Shown piece by piece: positions 1-11,921 of a DNA stretch of 64,000 nucleotides. Position numbers and translations under genes: made by a program. The stretch is from Monomorium pharaonis (lineage: Eukaryota; Arthropoda; Insecta; Hymenoptera; Formicidae), in assembly GCF_013373865.1 (NCBI RefSeq), contig NC_050468.1, forward strand, positions 18,370,774-18,434,773, in the 5' to 3' direction. Every line of letters starts with the position of its first letter. Within the stretch, counting starts at the first letter, position 1. The notes below the pieces were generated by a model. That model saw nothing but the letters and a program-made list of their open reading frames with translations. It ran no database searches and was not told where the DNA came from.

Positions 1-269
1 TAGTATCTAGAAGTATGTCTAACAATTAACAAAATAATTCAATATTTATCAAAATAATTAATTTAAAAGATCATTTTTTCCCTTTGATTAATAACTTGTA
101 ATTAAAACACTTTTGTTCGAATTATCATCTCTTCTAATTTTAACAAAAACAATCTATTAAACAATAGTAATCTATTAAACAATATTCGTAAAAATATATT
201 AAAAAATGAAAGTTAAGTTTCATACGATCGCACATATATCATATATTATCTATGTCTCACGTTAATTAG

Positions 270-428
270 TACACAATAGTGTGTGCAGCGATTGGCACGG
301 TGCGAACGATAAGAAGAAACAGAATAACGGACAGTCGCTGTAAGACACCTCACGATCAACTGCCCCCGTGGCATAAATCGTGACTGTATTTTCTTTAAAA
401 AAAAATTGCAAAATTACACGAAATCAAG
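270..428 (+). other. Putative 5' UTR exon of DRAM gene A
   Basis: This less AT-rich patch ends in a near-consensus splice donor, AATCAAG|GTAAGT, with GT at 429-430. The next acceptor that makes sense is TCTTACAG at 3841-3848, directly before the exon holding the start codon of DRAM gene A. I infer a noncoding first exon and a 5' UTR intron of about 3.4 kb (429-3848). The 5' limit is a guess, because no TATA box or initiator can be fixed. No ORF of note is present. Transcript data would be needed to confirm that the exon belongs to this gene. Confidence 0.35.
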
Positions 429-858
429 GTAAGTACTCGGTACTATTTGTACAATAATAAAATTTGATTGCTAAAGGCAATCGCATTTTCTTTCGACCTC
501 TCTATAAATTTTTTTCCTAATTTTTTAAAAATAAATTCCATTCCTTATTTTAAAATTAAATATAGCAAAATTTTTTCTGAAAACTTAATCAAATGGTGGT
601 TTGAATATTTTACTAATATAAGTGATTCAATAACGAATCTTCGATCTCACATAATAATTCCATAGTTACATTAATTTGATTATAAAAAGAAGTGAGATCT
701 ATTTATAAAATCTATTTATTTTTCCTTTCCGTATTCAATACATTTGCATGTATACCTTCACGTAAAATTAATTTCATATAATTAAGGGAAATATAATTTT
801 CTTTTCTTAATGTCATCCATCGACTTCGCAGTATGTTATATTAAAGAGAATTTTCTTT

Positions 859-867
859 GCAGTTCTC
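859..867. repeat. Target-site duplication, left copy
   Basis: GCAGTTCTC directly before the left terminus of the foldback element, identical to 3602-3610. Confidence 0.85.
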
Positions 868-1059
868 GCCTGTGTGAAGTTAGCACCGCATCTTTCAAAA
901 TTGTAAGTTTTATCAAGAGTACTATTTGCACCCCAAAGAGTACTAGAGTTCCTGATAGGTATTAGCAAGAGTACCGCCGAAATATTTAGAGAAATTGCAA
1001 TTTGAAAATATGAGGTGCTAACTTCCCGTGGCACCGCAACATGAAAAATATATTGTTTT

Positions 1060-1425
1060 AAAGATCCTATCTTAAAGTACTCGAAAAGTACTACAGTTCC
1101 TGATACATTTTAACAATAGTACCAACCGCCAAATATTATAAAAAAATTATTGAAATTTGGAGATGGCACCGCAAAATGAAAAAAATATTGTTTTAATGAT
1201 CCCATCTTAAAGTACTCAAAAAGTACTAGAGTTCCTGATACATTTTAACAATAGTACCAACCGCCAAATGTTTTTAAAAAATTATTGAAATTTGGGGATG
1301 GCACCGCAAAATTAAAAAATCATTCTTTTAATGATCCTATCTTAAAGTACTCGAAAAGTACTAGAGTTCCTGATACATTTTAATAATAGTACCAACTAAT
1401 AAATACTGAAAAAAAAAATTTTTTA
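1060..1425. repeat. 135-bp tandem units, left arm of foldback element
   Basis: Three units with the shared core AGTTCCTGATACATTTTAA at 1095, 1230 and 1365, a spacing of exactly 135 bp. An outermost related copy lies at 948. Each unit carries paired AGTACT motifs and a GGCACCGC block. The mirror image is in the right arm at about 3050-3420. Confidence 0.8.
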
Positions 1426-1439
1426 AGATTACAGCCTAT

Positions 1440-2447
1440 CTTTCATAAAAGTGGCCGTAACTCCTTTGCCTTTAATTTCACAGCTTTGTGCCTTAATAAC
1501 TTTCAAAAGTACTCGCTGGGGTGCCAAAAGTACTCTAATCAAAACCCGGAAATTGTAAAAAAATTTTATCTCTCTAAGGGACTGACTGTATCTAAAAGTG
1601 GCCGTAACTCTTTTGCGTCAAGTTTCACAGCTTTGTGCCTTAATAACTTTTGAAAGTACTCGCTGGGGTGCCAAAAGTACTCCAATCAAAACCCGGAAAT
1701 TGTAAAAAAATTTCACCCCTCTGGAGGACTGACTGTATCTAAAAGTGACCGTAACTCCTTTGCGTCAAGTTTCACAGCTTTGTGCCTTAATGACTTTCGA
1801 AAGTACTCGCTGGGGTGCCAAAAGTACTCCAATCAAAACCCGGAAATTGTAAAAAAATTTTATCTCTCTAAGGGACTGACTGTATCTAAAAGTGGCCGTA
1901 ACTCCTTTGCGTCAAGTTTCACAGCTTTGTGCCTTAATAACTTTCGAAAGTACTCGCTGGGGTGCCAAAAGTACTCTAATCAAAACCTGGAAATTGTAAA
2001 AAAATTTTATCTCTCTAAGGGACTGACTGTATCTAAAAGTGGCCGTAACTCTTTTGCGTCAAGTTTCACAGCTTTGTGCCTTAATAACTTTTGAAAGTAC
2101 TCGCTGGGGTGCCAAAAGTACTCCAATCAAAACCCGGAAATTGTAAAAAAATTTCACCTCTCTGGAGGACTGACTGTATCTAAAAGTGACCGTAACTCCT
2201 TTGCGTCAAGTTTCACAGCTTTGTGCCTTAATGACTTTCGAAAGTACTCGCTGGGGTGCCAAAAGTACTCCAATCAAAACCCGGAAATTGTAAAAAAATT
2301 TTATCTCTCTAAGGGACTGACTGTATCTAAAAGTGGCCGTAACTCCTTTGCGTCAAGTTTCACAGCTTTGTGCCTTAATAACTTTCGAAAGTACTCGCTG
2401 GGGTGCCAAAAGTACTCTAATCAAAACCTGGAAATTGTAAAAAAATT
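1440..2447. repeat. 147-bp tandem array, left arm of foldback element
   Basis: Seven units. The anchor GTGGCCGTAA (or GTGACCGTAA) begins at 1451, 1598, 1745, 1892, 2039, 2186 and 2333, so each step is exactly 147 bp. Diagnostic bases (GTGGCC or GTGACC; AATAACTTTC, AATAACTTTT or AATGACTTTC) recur every third unit, giving a 441-bp higher-order repeat and pointing to recent expansion. Open frames across the array come from the period being divisible by three and are not taken as genes. Confidence 0.85.
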
Positions 2448-2539
2448 TATATATATATATACATAAATACAAGTTTTTAGAAAAAATAGATTGATATATA
2501 ATACGTACAATTTGCCGGCCTTTTAAAGGTTGAGGTACA

Positions 2540-3030
2540 AAGCTATAAAATCAAAAACAAAAAAGTTACAGTCACTTTTAATTATGTTAAGTCCTCGAAA
2601 GAGATACAATTTTTTCACAATTTCCGGGTTCTGACTGGAGTACTTTTGGCACCCCAGCGAGTACTTTCGAAAGTTATTAAGGCACAAAGCTGAGAAACTT
2701 GACGCAAAGGAGTTACGGTCACTTTTAGATACAGTCAGTCCTCCAGAGAGGTAAAAATTTTTTTACAATTTCCGGGTTTTGATTGGAGTACTTTTGGCAC
2801 CCCAGCGAGTACTTTCGAAAGTTATTAAGGCACAAAGCTGAGAAACTTGACGCAAAGGAGTTACGGCCACTTTTAGATACAGTCAGTCCTCCAGAGAGGT
2901 AAAAATTTTTTTACAATTTCCGGGTTTTGATTGGAGTACTTTTGGCACCCCAACGAGTACTTTCAAAAGTTATTAAGGCACAAAGCTGTGAAATTAAAGG
3001 CAAAGGAGTTACGGCCACTTTTATGAAAGA
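2540..3030. repeat. 147/148-bp tandem array, right arm, inverted
   Basis: Reverse-complement copies of the left-arm unit, with the anchor ACTTTTA at about 2574, 2721, 2869 and 3017. There are only about three and a half units against seven on the left, so the arms have changed length independently. The innermost unit, next to the loop, is the most diverged. Confidence 0.8.
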
Positions 3031-3049
3031 TAGGCTGTAATCTTAAAAA

Positions 3050-3420
3050 ATTCGTTTTTTCAGTATTTATTAGTTGGTACTATTATTAAAATGTATCAGG
3101 AACTCTAGTACTTTTCGAGTACTTTAAGATAGGATCATTAAAAGAATGATTTTTTAATTTTGCGGTGCCATCCCTAAATTTCAATAATTTTTTAAAAACA
3201 TTTGGCGGTTGGTACTATTGTTAAAATGTATCAGGAACTCTAGTACTTTTTGAGTACTTTAAGATGGGATTATTAAAACAATATTTTTTTCATTTTGCGG
3301 TGCCATCTCCAAATTTCAATAATTTTTTAAAAATATTTGGCGGTTGGTACTATTGTTAAAATGTATCAGGAACTGTAGTACTTTTCGAGTACTTTAAGAT
3401 AGGATCTTTAAAACAATATA
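3050..3420. repeat. 135-bp tandem units, right arm, inverted
   Basis: Mirror of the left-arm 135-bp units. The core CAGGAACT recurs near 3098, 3232 and 3367, with a further outer copy near 3515. Confidence 0.75.
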
Positions 3421-3601
3421 TTTTTCATGTTGCGGTGCCACGGGAAGTTAGCACCTCATATTTTCAAATTGCAATTTCTCTAAGTATTTCGGCGGTACTC
3501 TTGCTAATACCTATCAGGAACTCTAGTACTCTTTGGGGTGCAAATAGTACTCTTGATAAAACTTATAATTTTGAAAGATGCGGTGCTAACTTCACACAGG
3601 C

Positions 3602-3610
3602 GCAGTTCTC
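3602..3610. repeat. Target-site duplication, right copy
   Basis: GCAGTTCTC directly after the right terminus of the foldback element, identical to 859-867. The perfect match suggests a fairly recent insertion. Confidence 0.85.
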
Positions 3611-3870
3611 TAGGTCACTTTCACTGAATTTCTTTATTCAGTCCTGAATTCAACCATTTATTTCAACCCCTCTTTTTAATCAGTCCAATCTTGCGTCTCT
3701 TCACTATCGTCACATATAATCCATCGACCAAGTTATCATATCGCCACCGATCTTATTGTTATTCAAACTAATGAGAAATGTATCCAAGCGCGTGTGTAGA
3801 ATGTATTGAGATATACAATAACGCGAGATAAAAAATTCTATCTTACAGCACTGAGGACAACGAAACAAGG

Positions 3871-6800
3871 ATGGCATATGGGAAACTGCACGTACTACCA
3901 TTGAGTCTCTTCATCTTAATCCCAGTGACATTCGTGATTACGTAAATACAATTTTTTTAACAATAGAGTAGATCGAATTACAAAAATTACAACGTATACA
4001 TTTTCCTTAAATAAAACTGTAGAATATTAATGTGTGTGAAGTTAACATCTCAATTATTAGCATCTCATTAAAAAAATTACCAGCATAATTCTACAGTTTC
4101 TGATATGTTTCAACAATAGTTCCGTCGAATTAACTACTTTAATTACATTTTTATAAATAAAATGCTAATTTCCGAAAACATATGATAACATCTCACCGTG
4201 TTTCGAACATATAATCACGGAGGAGTACATAGAATATTAGTCTTTTATTTTCTTAACAAGTCTTAATTTTAACAATTCTTAATATCTTTTCCTACACAGC
4301 CTCAATCAACTATTTCTTCTTAAAACGGATTGCTAAATTCAAAACTGTCTATACAAAATTTACAATTATACTAAACTAGAACTATATCAGCCACTATCAA
4401 CAGTGAGCAATTTCACTAGTGAAAAAAAGCCAGCGAGAAAATACACAGAGAAAATTTTAATTTATTCTCTGAATCGTAAAAACAGAAAGACTAAAATTGC
4501 TTAGTACATTTCAAAGTAAATCGATTTTAATGCTATTTTAATCCCACTTTATAGTTTTAAATGTTATAAATTTCTTTCTTAAAATTAACATAATTGTCAT
4601 TCTCGAAATATTTGCGACAAAATATAACGATTATCATTAAAATATATATTTAATGGCAAACATCTGTATATTTATTTAATACTTATTAATCATATATACG
4701 TATCATTCAATTCGACTTCAGTATCTAAGTCCCCTTGAAATAAATAGATTGTATACATACACGTAAATCAATTGATTTAAAATTTTAAAAATTATTTTAT
4801 GCACTGTTTTCTAAATGTCTATTTAAATAACAAACATTACAGAATTATTTAACGATCAAGAGCTAAAAGAGCTTTGCGACCAACCGAGAGAGGAAACCTG
4901 ATGCGTTTTATATACTCGCTCATGCCACCGGACATTATAGTTTACGAACGGCTTATGTTTCAGATACACCATATCAGTGCAGTGGGACCATGTGGTGCCT
5001 GGGTTCCCTTACATATCGGAGACTGGCACATTGTCACCGGAATCCTGCATATTCGCGCAATGCCTGAACATCGCAGCTCTTTTACGTATGTACACAGTTC
5101 AAAGAACTTCATAGATTAAATCAGATTTATCTCATATAAAAAAAAAAAATCTAAATCAAAAAATAGATTACATAAATAAAAATACGTCAGAAAAATTTAT
5201 AAATAAATTTGCACATAAATATGCAAAAAAAATTCGGAAAAAAATGCTTAAATATATTTAAGTTTTAAGTAATAAAATCTAAAACATAAGAATAACTTAA
5301 ATATGTTTAACAATAAAATTACTAAACAGAATAAATAACATAGCAAATAACGTAAATGAATAGGAAAAGAGAAACAAAAATGGCTTTAGAAAAGTTTTAC
5401 TCTTGGACATAATAAAAAGAATTCAATCTACATCTTTTGTACAGTCGGATGCTGCGTTTACATCAGGCATCGACAAGTACTGCAATGGCAGACAGAGAGA
5501 GGCCGCGATCTCGTAAACAAAAAAGTTATCGTGGTGACAATGTGCTGCGGTATCCTCGCTTGTTTCGGTCTCGATATACTCGCCAATTTTCAAGAAGCCC
5601 GCGTAATTGCCGCTCACATGGTGGGAGCGATGACTTGCTTCTCTGCAAGCACTCTCTATTTCTGTCTTCAGGTACATTGTGATGCAAATTATTACGTTCT
5701 ACCGTGGACTTTTCGATACCAGAGACAATGTTAATTTACTGATAACATTGCAATCATTTTTTAACATAAAACTGATAAACATTCAACCTTAAAGTAGTGT
5801 CAAAGTGACTTTCTTTTTTAAGCTCCCACGTTCAACATTTGTAGGCCTTTATTATCTCCAAAAATCTCTTTATTTTTATCTATTATTATATATTTTATTA
5901 TTTTACTTATCCTATTCTATTTTATTAAGTATTATATTATTTTATTCTTTATATTTTATTTATCAAAGATCCATTTAGGTAATCTACTCTGATGCGTTTA
6001 ATCGCTGCATAAGAACTTAATAATACAATAAATTTTAGAAATAAGCTTAGCTGTGACTGAATCTTTTAATAAAGAAAACAATTTTATATACTCATAAAAT
6101 AATAATTATAATTTTGTTAGACGTATTTAAGCTACAAGATGGTACCAGCTATGAATGGCATAATTATCGTTTATCTGCGTGCAATTCTCTCGGCTCTCAC
6201 ATTGACATTGACGATTGCTACGATTGTTCCTGGCTATATCTCGATGTGTGAATTTCAAGGTATGTAAATATAATATTTATAAAATTGCAACTTTCATAAT
6301 ACATAATTTATGTTATAATTTGCATAATATTCTCTTAGAGCAAAGCGCTTCTTAATTATCGAGAAAGTATATATTAAATATTGCACAAGACTTTAATTTT
6401 ATGATATTAATTTTATGATTATTTCAAAATGCATTATAAAATTAAAGTAATAACATTTTTTCAGAATTTTTCAGAATTTTAAATACATAAAATGAAAATT
6501 TGGTATGTTGCGCATAGGTAACGATTACAAGAAGTGGCTACCGGCGGATGGTGGTTGGGGCTGGCACGTGGCGAGTACTATATGCGAATGGGCTCTCGTA
6601 GTTGTCTATTGCACGTTTCTCCTTACTTTCGTACCAGAATTCCGATTAATTAATTTTGAAGACCCTGTTGTTACGGTATCATTATTTTGTAATTAATTAT
6701 TTCATAAAAAATTACGTTTAATTAAAATCAACAATATATTTTTTATACTAAATTCTTACATTTAATTTTCTTACTAAAATGTATAAATTTTCATTATTGA

Positions 6801-7266
6801 TATTATGGTCTTTCTTACTATCATACAAGTATATATTTCCCTTTCTCTGTCAATCGCCAAAAATTTTTAAATATATTTTTCTTCCTTAACAAAAATCTAA
6901 CAAAAACAATCGAAATTTTTAAAATATTTGTCATCAAGTATTAATTTATGAAAAAAACTCAATTAGCGATTAAAATTAAATTAAATGTAGATTTATAAAA
7001 ATAAAAAATAAATTGTATTCCTTTACTATTAATTTGCATTTGATAAATTTTTTAAAATCATTTAACTAAAAATTTTTATTCAAAAGTAATTAGAATTTTA
7101 GCACTTCTGTTAAAAAATTGATATTCAATTTACTAACAAAATTTACAAAAATATATTTTGCATGTTAATGTTATATATAATTTTGTTTTAGCTAATGTAT
7201 CTGGACAAAATTGAGAACACAGCAACGTCGGACAAAACAGAAACAACCATACCACATGACACGTAA
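3871..7266 (+). CDS. DRAM2-like autophagy modulator, gene A (6 coding exons)
   Basis: Product of 263 aa of the DRAM/Frag1 family: multi-pass, usually lysosomal or endomembrane proteins that promote autophagy. Coding exons are 3871-3941, 4964-5085, 5445-5671, 6121-6259, 6518-6675 and 7192-7266. All introns are GT-AG and the frame is continuous to TAA. The start is the first ATG after the acceptor at 3848, in AACAAGGATGG context. Family signatures are PGFPYISETGTLSPESCIF (36-54), ANFQEARVIAAHMVGA (111-126) and DGGWGWHVAST (197-207), all closely matching vertebrate DRAM2. Six hydrophobic segments lie at about 8-28, 56-72, 92-110, 116-138, 152-180 and 205-225. The tail is short and polar. A poly(A) signal AATAAA occurs at 7385. 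It is the upstream member of a tandem pair. DRAM1 rather than DRAM2 orthology cannot be ruled out. Confidence 0.9.
4030..4200. repeat. Diverged fragment related to the foldback element
   Basis: Starts with TGTGTGAAGTTAACATCTC, like the element terminus TGTGTGAAGTTAGCACCGC. It then contains CTACAGTTTCTGATATGTTT and CAACAATAGTTCCG, degenerate versions of the 135-bp unit core. It lies about 430 bp beyond the foldback element, in intron 1 of the gene A coding region. Probably an older, decayed copy. Confidence 0.5.
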
Positions 7267-7399
7267 ATTTTTTCCTAAATTGTTTTATCAATAGCTTCCC
7301 ATTCTAATTAATCCCACACATCCAACTCTAATGTATGTTATATTTCTAATGAAAGAGATTATCGTAAATTATTGCAAAGAGAACAATAAAACAACAAGA

Positions 7400-8837
7400 G
7401 CAAACAGTAACATATTGCGGAGGGTATATAAAAAAGATAATTAATTCTATTATGTAACAAAGAACTAAGAGATTCACCATAAATCTTCACTCTTCTATGA
7501 TCATAAAAAGAATATTATTTAAGGATGCAAAACTATATATAATATTGCCAGAAATAAGAAAAAAACAACTCTATAGTATAGATCTTGATTGCGACGCGCA
7601 TCGTACAGAATCTATACGCAACCTCTTCTTTCTCTTACAACTTTATTATTTATGTGATGCCATTAATTTAAATATAGCTGTATTATCTTATAATTATATA
7701 ACCGACGCTAAATAAGTCATTATAACTGCAAAATAGAAATATGATTTCGAGCATACAATCGAGTAGCAAGTACGCGAATACAGGTCAAAGAAATAGAAAT
7801 TCGTACAATCAATTATGCGGCTTAATTAGCTCAGCAATTATAACTTTTGTTTTAACAGCGGTTATTATAGCAATTCAAAGAAATGTACTATTAAATTCAT
7901 AACAATAAGACATATTTTATAATACTCTAATCAAGATGGAGAGAAAATATTTTTGTCGCCATTTTTAATCAGTGCCTATTTCGCTTTTCGTCAATTTTAT
8001 TATTAAGTTTTTTATTATTTTAATAAAAAATGTTAATAAAAATGTATTATAAACAAATAAAATACATTTTATAAAAGATTCATATATGTTTTTTATTATC
8101 TCTATTATATTTATTTTTTAATTCTTAATTTTCATATTTTCTTGTGTTTATACATATACTTCACACTTTATAAATAATAAAATTATAGGGTAAAATATAT
8201 TCTGGAACAAATAAATTATTTTAAATTGTCAAAAACAATAACATGTTTCATTCTATTATTCGATTTTTTTTTTTTTTTTTTTTTTTATACATAAATCCAT
8301 AGATCAAAAAACATTTGTACTGTATTCAAAGCTAAATTTTACTGACAACATATTCAATAAGATTACTCTGAAAGGCATTTTTCACTATTTATAAATAAAC
8401 ATTTTGAGAAAATAAGATTCTAAAAGCTTATCAAAAAAAGTCTAAAAACTCAGTAACAATAAAGTTATTTTATATCTTAAAATACATTTAAAAATTAATT
8501 TTAAAAACATATATTCAAGAAAAGCTGTTTGTTATTATGTAAAATCATTTTAGGAAAATATTAAAAAAATCTATATATAAAAGATCAATACAAACTAAAT
8601 CCAAGTAGAGTCAAAGAATGTTTTTATATATTAATCTTTTTTTTATAAAATTTAAATATTTACGTATGTATTATTATAATTATTATCCCGTAATAATTAT
8701 AAATATATTAATTACAGGAAGTACAAACCAATCAATAATGTATTGCTAATAATAAAATATATTTTATAATTTTGATTCATATGTATTTATATACAAATTA
8801 AATAATAAATTATGTTAAGTTCTAAAATTCAATATTC
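7400..8837. other. AT-rich intergenic DNA after gene A
   Basis: Very AT-rich sequence with a poly(T) tract near 8264-8286. The short open frame at 7497-7715 has no recognisable motif. No gene seen. Confidence 0.5.
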
Positions 8838-8840
8838 TTA

Positions 8841-8962
8841 GGCTGAGTTCGGGGAGATGCTATTAGCGCTAAAAGTATCATTCTATCCTTGTTGCTCAGT
8901 GAATATCAAAGAAAGATAGAGCACGCTTACAGCGCCAAAAAGCGTGCTCTCCGAACCCAACC
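8841..8962. mobile_element. Short MITE, PIF/Harbinger-like
   Basis: Imperfect terminal inverted repeats GGCTGAGTTCGG (left) and CCGAACCCAACC (right) enclose a 122-bp element flanked by TTA at 8838-8840 and 8963-8965. A TTA duplication with GG-starting termini is typical of PIF/Harbinger MITEs. An internal inverted pair (AGCGCTAAAAG, CAGCGCCAAAAAGCG) extends the stem. The superfamily is inferred from termini and duplication only. Confidence 0.6.
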
Positions 8963-9516
8963 TTAGTATTAATGTCTATTTATTTTAAAGTAATGGATCC
9001 ATGAGATATTATATTCATTTATCTGAAGCGAGAAAAAGAACGTCTTATTTTTCAATTGAGATCAATCTTGGTGCATAATAATTTTTGTATAAATTTTTAC
9101 AATTTTATTTACACATAAATAGGTATAGCATCTCAATGCATTCATTAATAATTAATCTTTTTTTTTTAATAATTTAAATCTGCAATTAAAAAATACTATA
9201 TTTCTTTCATTTTCATTTCAGGGGTAATCTTAGACTTGAAAGTTTTTCAAATAGAAACAACTGCTACTTCATAGAATGACAAAGAATCTGTTCTTTATTT
9301 AGTTCTATGATATTTGTCGCAATCTCATTACAAAAAATAATGACAACACAACACGCGTCTACTACCTATTCGCTCGAGTATTAAAATACATGGTAGAGCA
9401 ATAACCTTTCGTACCAGAATGCGATAGTACGCAACACAACAAACACTAAGATTTTTTATGCAATGGCGATGCTAACGGATTTAATGTCTTGAAATGTGTT
9501 ATGTATCATAAAATAA

Positions 9517-9660
9517 ACATTGACTGGTATTCATAGTCGAGTCATATTTAAGATCGTCTTAAGTATTGCCATATTATCAACTAATCATAAAGCTATATTG
9601 GCATCTTAAAACATTACTTAAGAGATCTTGAAAATTCAACTATGAATACCAATCATTGTT
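9517..9660. mobile_element. Short inverted-repeat element (MITE)
   Basis: The ends GACTGGTATTCATAG (from 9522) and CTATGAATACCAATC (ending 9654) are inverted repeats. A second inverted pair is inside (AAGATCGTCTTAAGTA against TACTTAAGAGATCTT). The flanking ATT on each side may be a 3-bp duplication. No coding capacity. Confidence 0.6.
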
Positions 9661-10233
9661 GAGCATTTTCTGTTTGTCACACTTGACATCCTTTTCAATG
9701 AATAAAATTATCTTACATTTTACGTCTTGTGCATTCGTTAGCATAATTTAAAAGAATTATCAATTCAATTCACAAGAAAACGTTCTAGAAGCTCATAAAA
9801 CAATATCACTTAAATTCTATTCCAATTACATGTACCAATACGTTTAAATTTGACTAATATACAGAATATCTGAAACCACCAATGCCCTTCTTTTAAAATG
9901 AAAGAAACACTATATAGTATTTTATTGCAAATTCGAATTACACTCAAAAAAATTTTTTTGTCTCAAATATTTTTTTCTAAAAATACTTCCATTAATCTTT
10001 TATTTAAATTTTTTTATCATATTTTCAAAATTATGTTAAAATTAATGGAGATGTTTAAAAAAAATTATAATCAAAAATTTCTTATTTTTTTGCGTATGAT
10101 CTGAACACGGTAATAAAAAATATAATGTTACATTCAATATTCGATTTGCAATATGAATATAGTAGAATTTCCAGTTAGAATCAAAATGTAAAAATATCAC
10201 CATACGATAAATGTACAAATTGTCTCATTCCAT

Positions 10234-10235
<2 letters not shown>

Positions 10236-10266
<31 letters not shown>
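10236..10266. repeat. (GT)n microsatellite
   Basis: About 15 GT units. Confidence 0.9.
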
Positions 10267-10270
<4 letters not shown>

Positions 10271-10780
10271 CTTGAATAATTTAAAATAGCTAAAATCTAA
10301 CGGTTTTAAGAATAAAAATATAATTTATTAAAAAAAAATATAACAATTAAATATGCTGATCATAAACACATTTATATAACTAAAATATAAATTTAGCTTT
10401 ATTGGTTTTGTTTCTAAATTACTATAATATTAATAATCAAGAAAGTAAAATTTAATTTTTGCAAAATACAACCATTTTATTTTCATATTTATTAAAATTT
10501 TGTTCAAAATATATAACATATCAATTATTATTAGACACACATTATATATAGATGCGTGTATATGTATTATTTAATAAAGTTCTCAAAACATTCATAATTT
10601 TAATAATTAAAATAATCGCACAAAATAATGATAAGTAATATAAAGCATACTGATTTTTTGTTACATAATACATTTCTAAAAAAAGGGATCGTATCTATCG
10701 AGTGAGAGTAAATTACCGATAGTAAGTATTAATAATACTTGACAACATATAATATTATTTCTTATAACTATTTTTTTTTA

Positions 10781-10845
10781 TGCTTTATACATACATATAT
10801 ATATATAATGCTTTATATATACATATATATATAATGCTTTAGATG
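10781..10845. repeat. Short AT-rich tandem repeat
   Basis: TGCTTTATA followed by alternating TA/CATA tracts. The TGCTTT anchors are at 10781, 10809 and 10835, a 26-28 bp period. Confidence 0.6.
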
Positions 10846-11469
10846 TGGTTTACTTTTTTGTGTTTTCTAAACTTTCCAAATTTCTCAAAATAAAATTCTT
10901 TATTTCACAAATAATCTATAATCTGTAATTTAGTAAAAACATTTGATTATAAATTTAATAAAGTTACTAATAAAACATAACGGTTGTTTTTATTTCAAAT
11001 AGAAATATTAATTTAAAGATGAAAAATTTAAAAAAAGATCAATCTACAATTTTTTCGATTATTTTCGACAAAACTAGCGTCGTTATTTAGAACAGGTGCC
11101 TAGCAACGATCGTAAATACTTGCAATCAGCTTAGAGAGCAATTCAGACGGCAAACAAAGAGAGAAAAAAGACAAGAAACGGGCACAAACACACACGCCAT
11201 CTCGATCACGGTACTCTTTCTCTAACAATGTAATATAATAAATCAAGTCAATTTAATTCAAATAATCTCAAAAATCACAATATATCAACACACCTGAAAT
11301 ATGATTCCTTCATTAAATAAAGTTAAGTTAAAATTTTATTTGATTTTTTTTTACAATTGTTTAAACGTTTGATTTTTGTTACTAAACTTGAGATCAAACT
11401 TAGTAATTGTTTGGCGATTTTCCAACTTTGCTTCTTACACAATCGTTGCTATTAATCTTAAGAGTGACA

Positions 11470-11921
11470 CGTCAGTGATGAAAAACCGCACTTACAGAGT
11501 AGGATAAATAGCTTTGGCGAACGTACTGATCGTGCAGTAACGACGCCGACGCGATAGTAGCAAGGACGGCAGCCCGTGCGGCGCAGCTGCCTAGAACGTC
11601 GTTTTCACTGACGCAACATCGATCGCGCACTTCCACTGGATATAACCTTTGCATTTTCCAACGAGGTTTCGCGACCCAACCGAGTTTTGCCGTCCGACAA
11701 ATTCAAGTGAAATCAGCCTATACTTCGCGCCTAAATTTCCAATTGCACACAATACCATCCACGCGACTTCCGATCTGTTCTCCGAAAAATGAAGATCACC
11801 AAGAGTTCCGACTGAGCAACCCCACGGACGAAACCTTAGGAGAGACCTGCACCGCTTTCGGAGTGAAAGTTTCGTGTAACGCCGCCCCATGTATCGTCAA
11901 GTGTGCCTCGTTGCAATTTTG
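11470..11921 (+). promoter_or_regulatory. Probable promoter and 5' UTR exon of DRAM gene B
   Basis: A clearly more GC- and CpG-rich patch in AT-rich surroundings, ending in a possible donor TTTTG|GTATGA with GT at 11922-11923. The next suitable acceptor is TTCTTTTACAG, ending at 14146, before the start-codon exon of gene B. I infer a leader exon and core promoter here. Open frames on both strands (for example plus 11707-11982 and minus 11591-11890) lack recognisable domains, and I do not call them genes. Orientation is inferred from the donor and the downstream gene. A second, smaller GC-rich patch lies at 11080-11220. Confidence 0.4.

Larger units (their letters stand above)
868..3601. mobile_element. 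Foldback (FB/MULE-like) transposon, non-autonomous
   Basis: A 2,734-bp inverted-repeat element. The left end reads GCCTGTGTGAAGTTAGCACC from 868, and the right end is its reverse complement, ending at 3601. A perfect 9-bp direct repeat, GCAGTTCTC, flanks it at 859-867 and 3602-3610, as expected for a target-site duplication. Each arm has an outer segment, then three units of 135 bp, then an array of 147-bp units. The arms meet at an AT-rich unpaired loop at about 2450-2520. Long terminal inverted repeats built from tandem subunits plus a 9-bp duplication are known for Drosophila FB elements and for MULE-type elements. The superfamily call is an inference, since no transposase is encoded. The element lies in the probable 5' UTR intron of DRAM gene A. 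Confidence 0.85.

Noticed and set aside
813..1034. Identical-looking short proteins at 813-1034 (minus) and 3435-3647 (plus)
   Set aside because: They are the same sequence read from the two inverted termini of the foldback element, not a gene pair.
1780..2466. Open frames of 81-104 codons with repeated NNFRKYSLGCQKYSNQN-type peptide
   Set aside because: They come from the 147-bp tandem units, whose length is a multiple of three, so one open unit stays open. There is no independent sign of translation.
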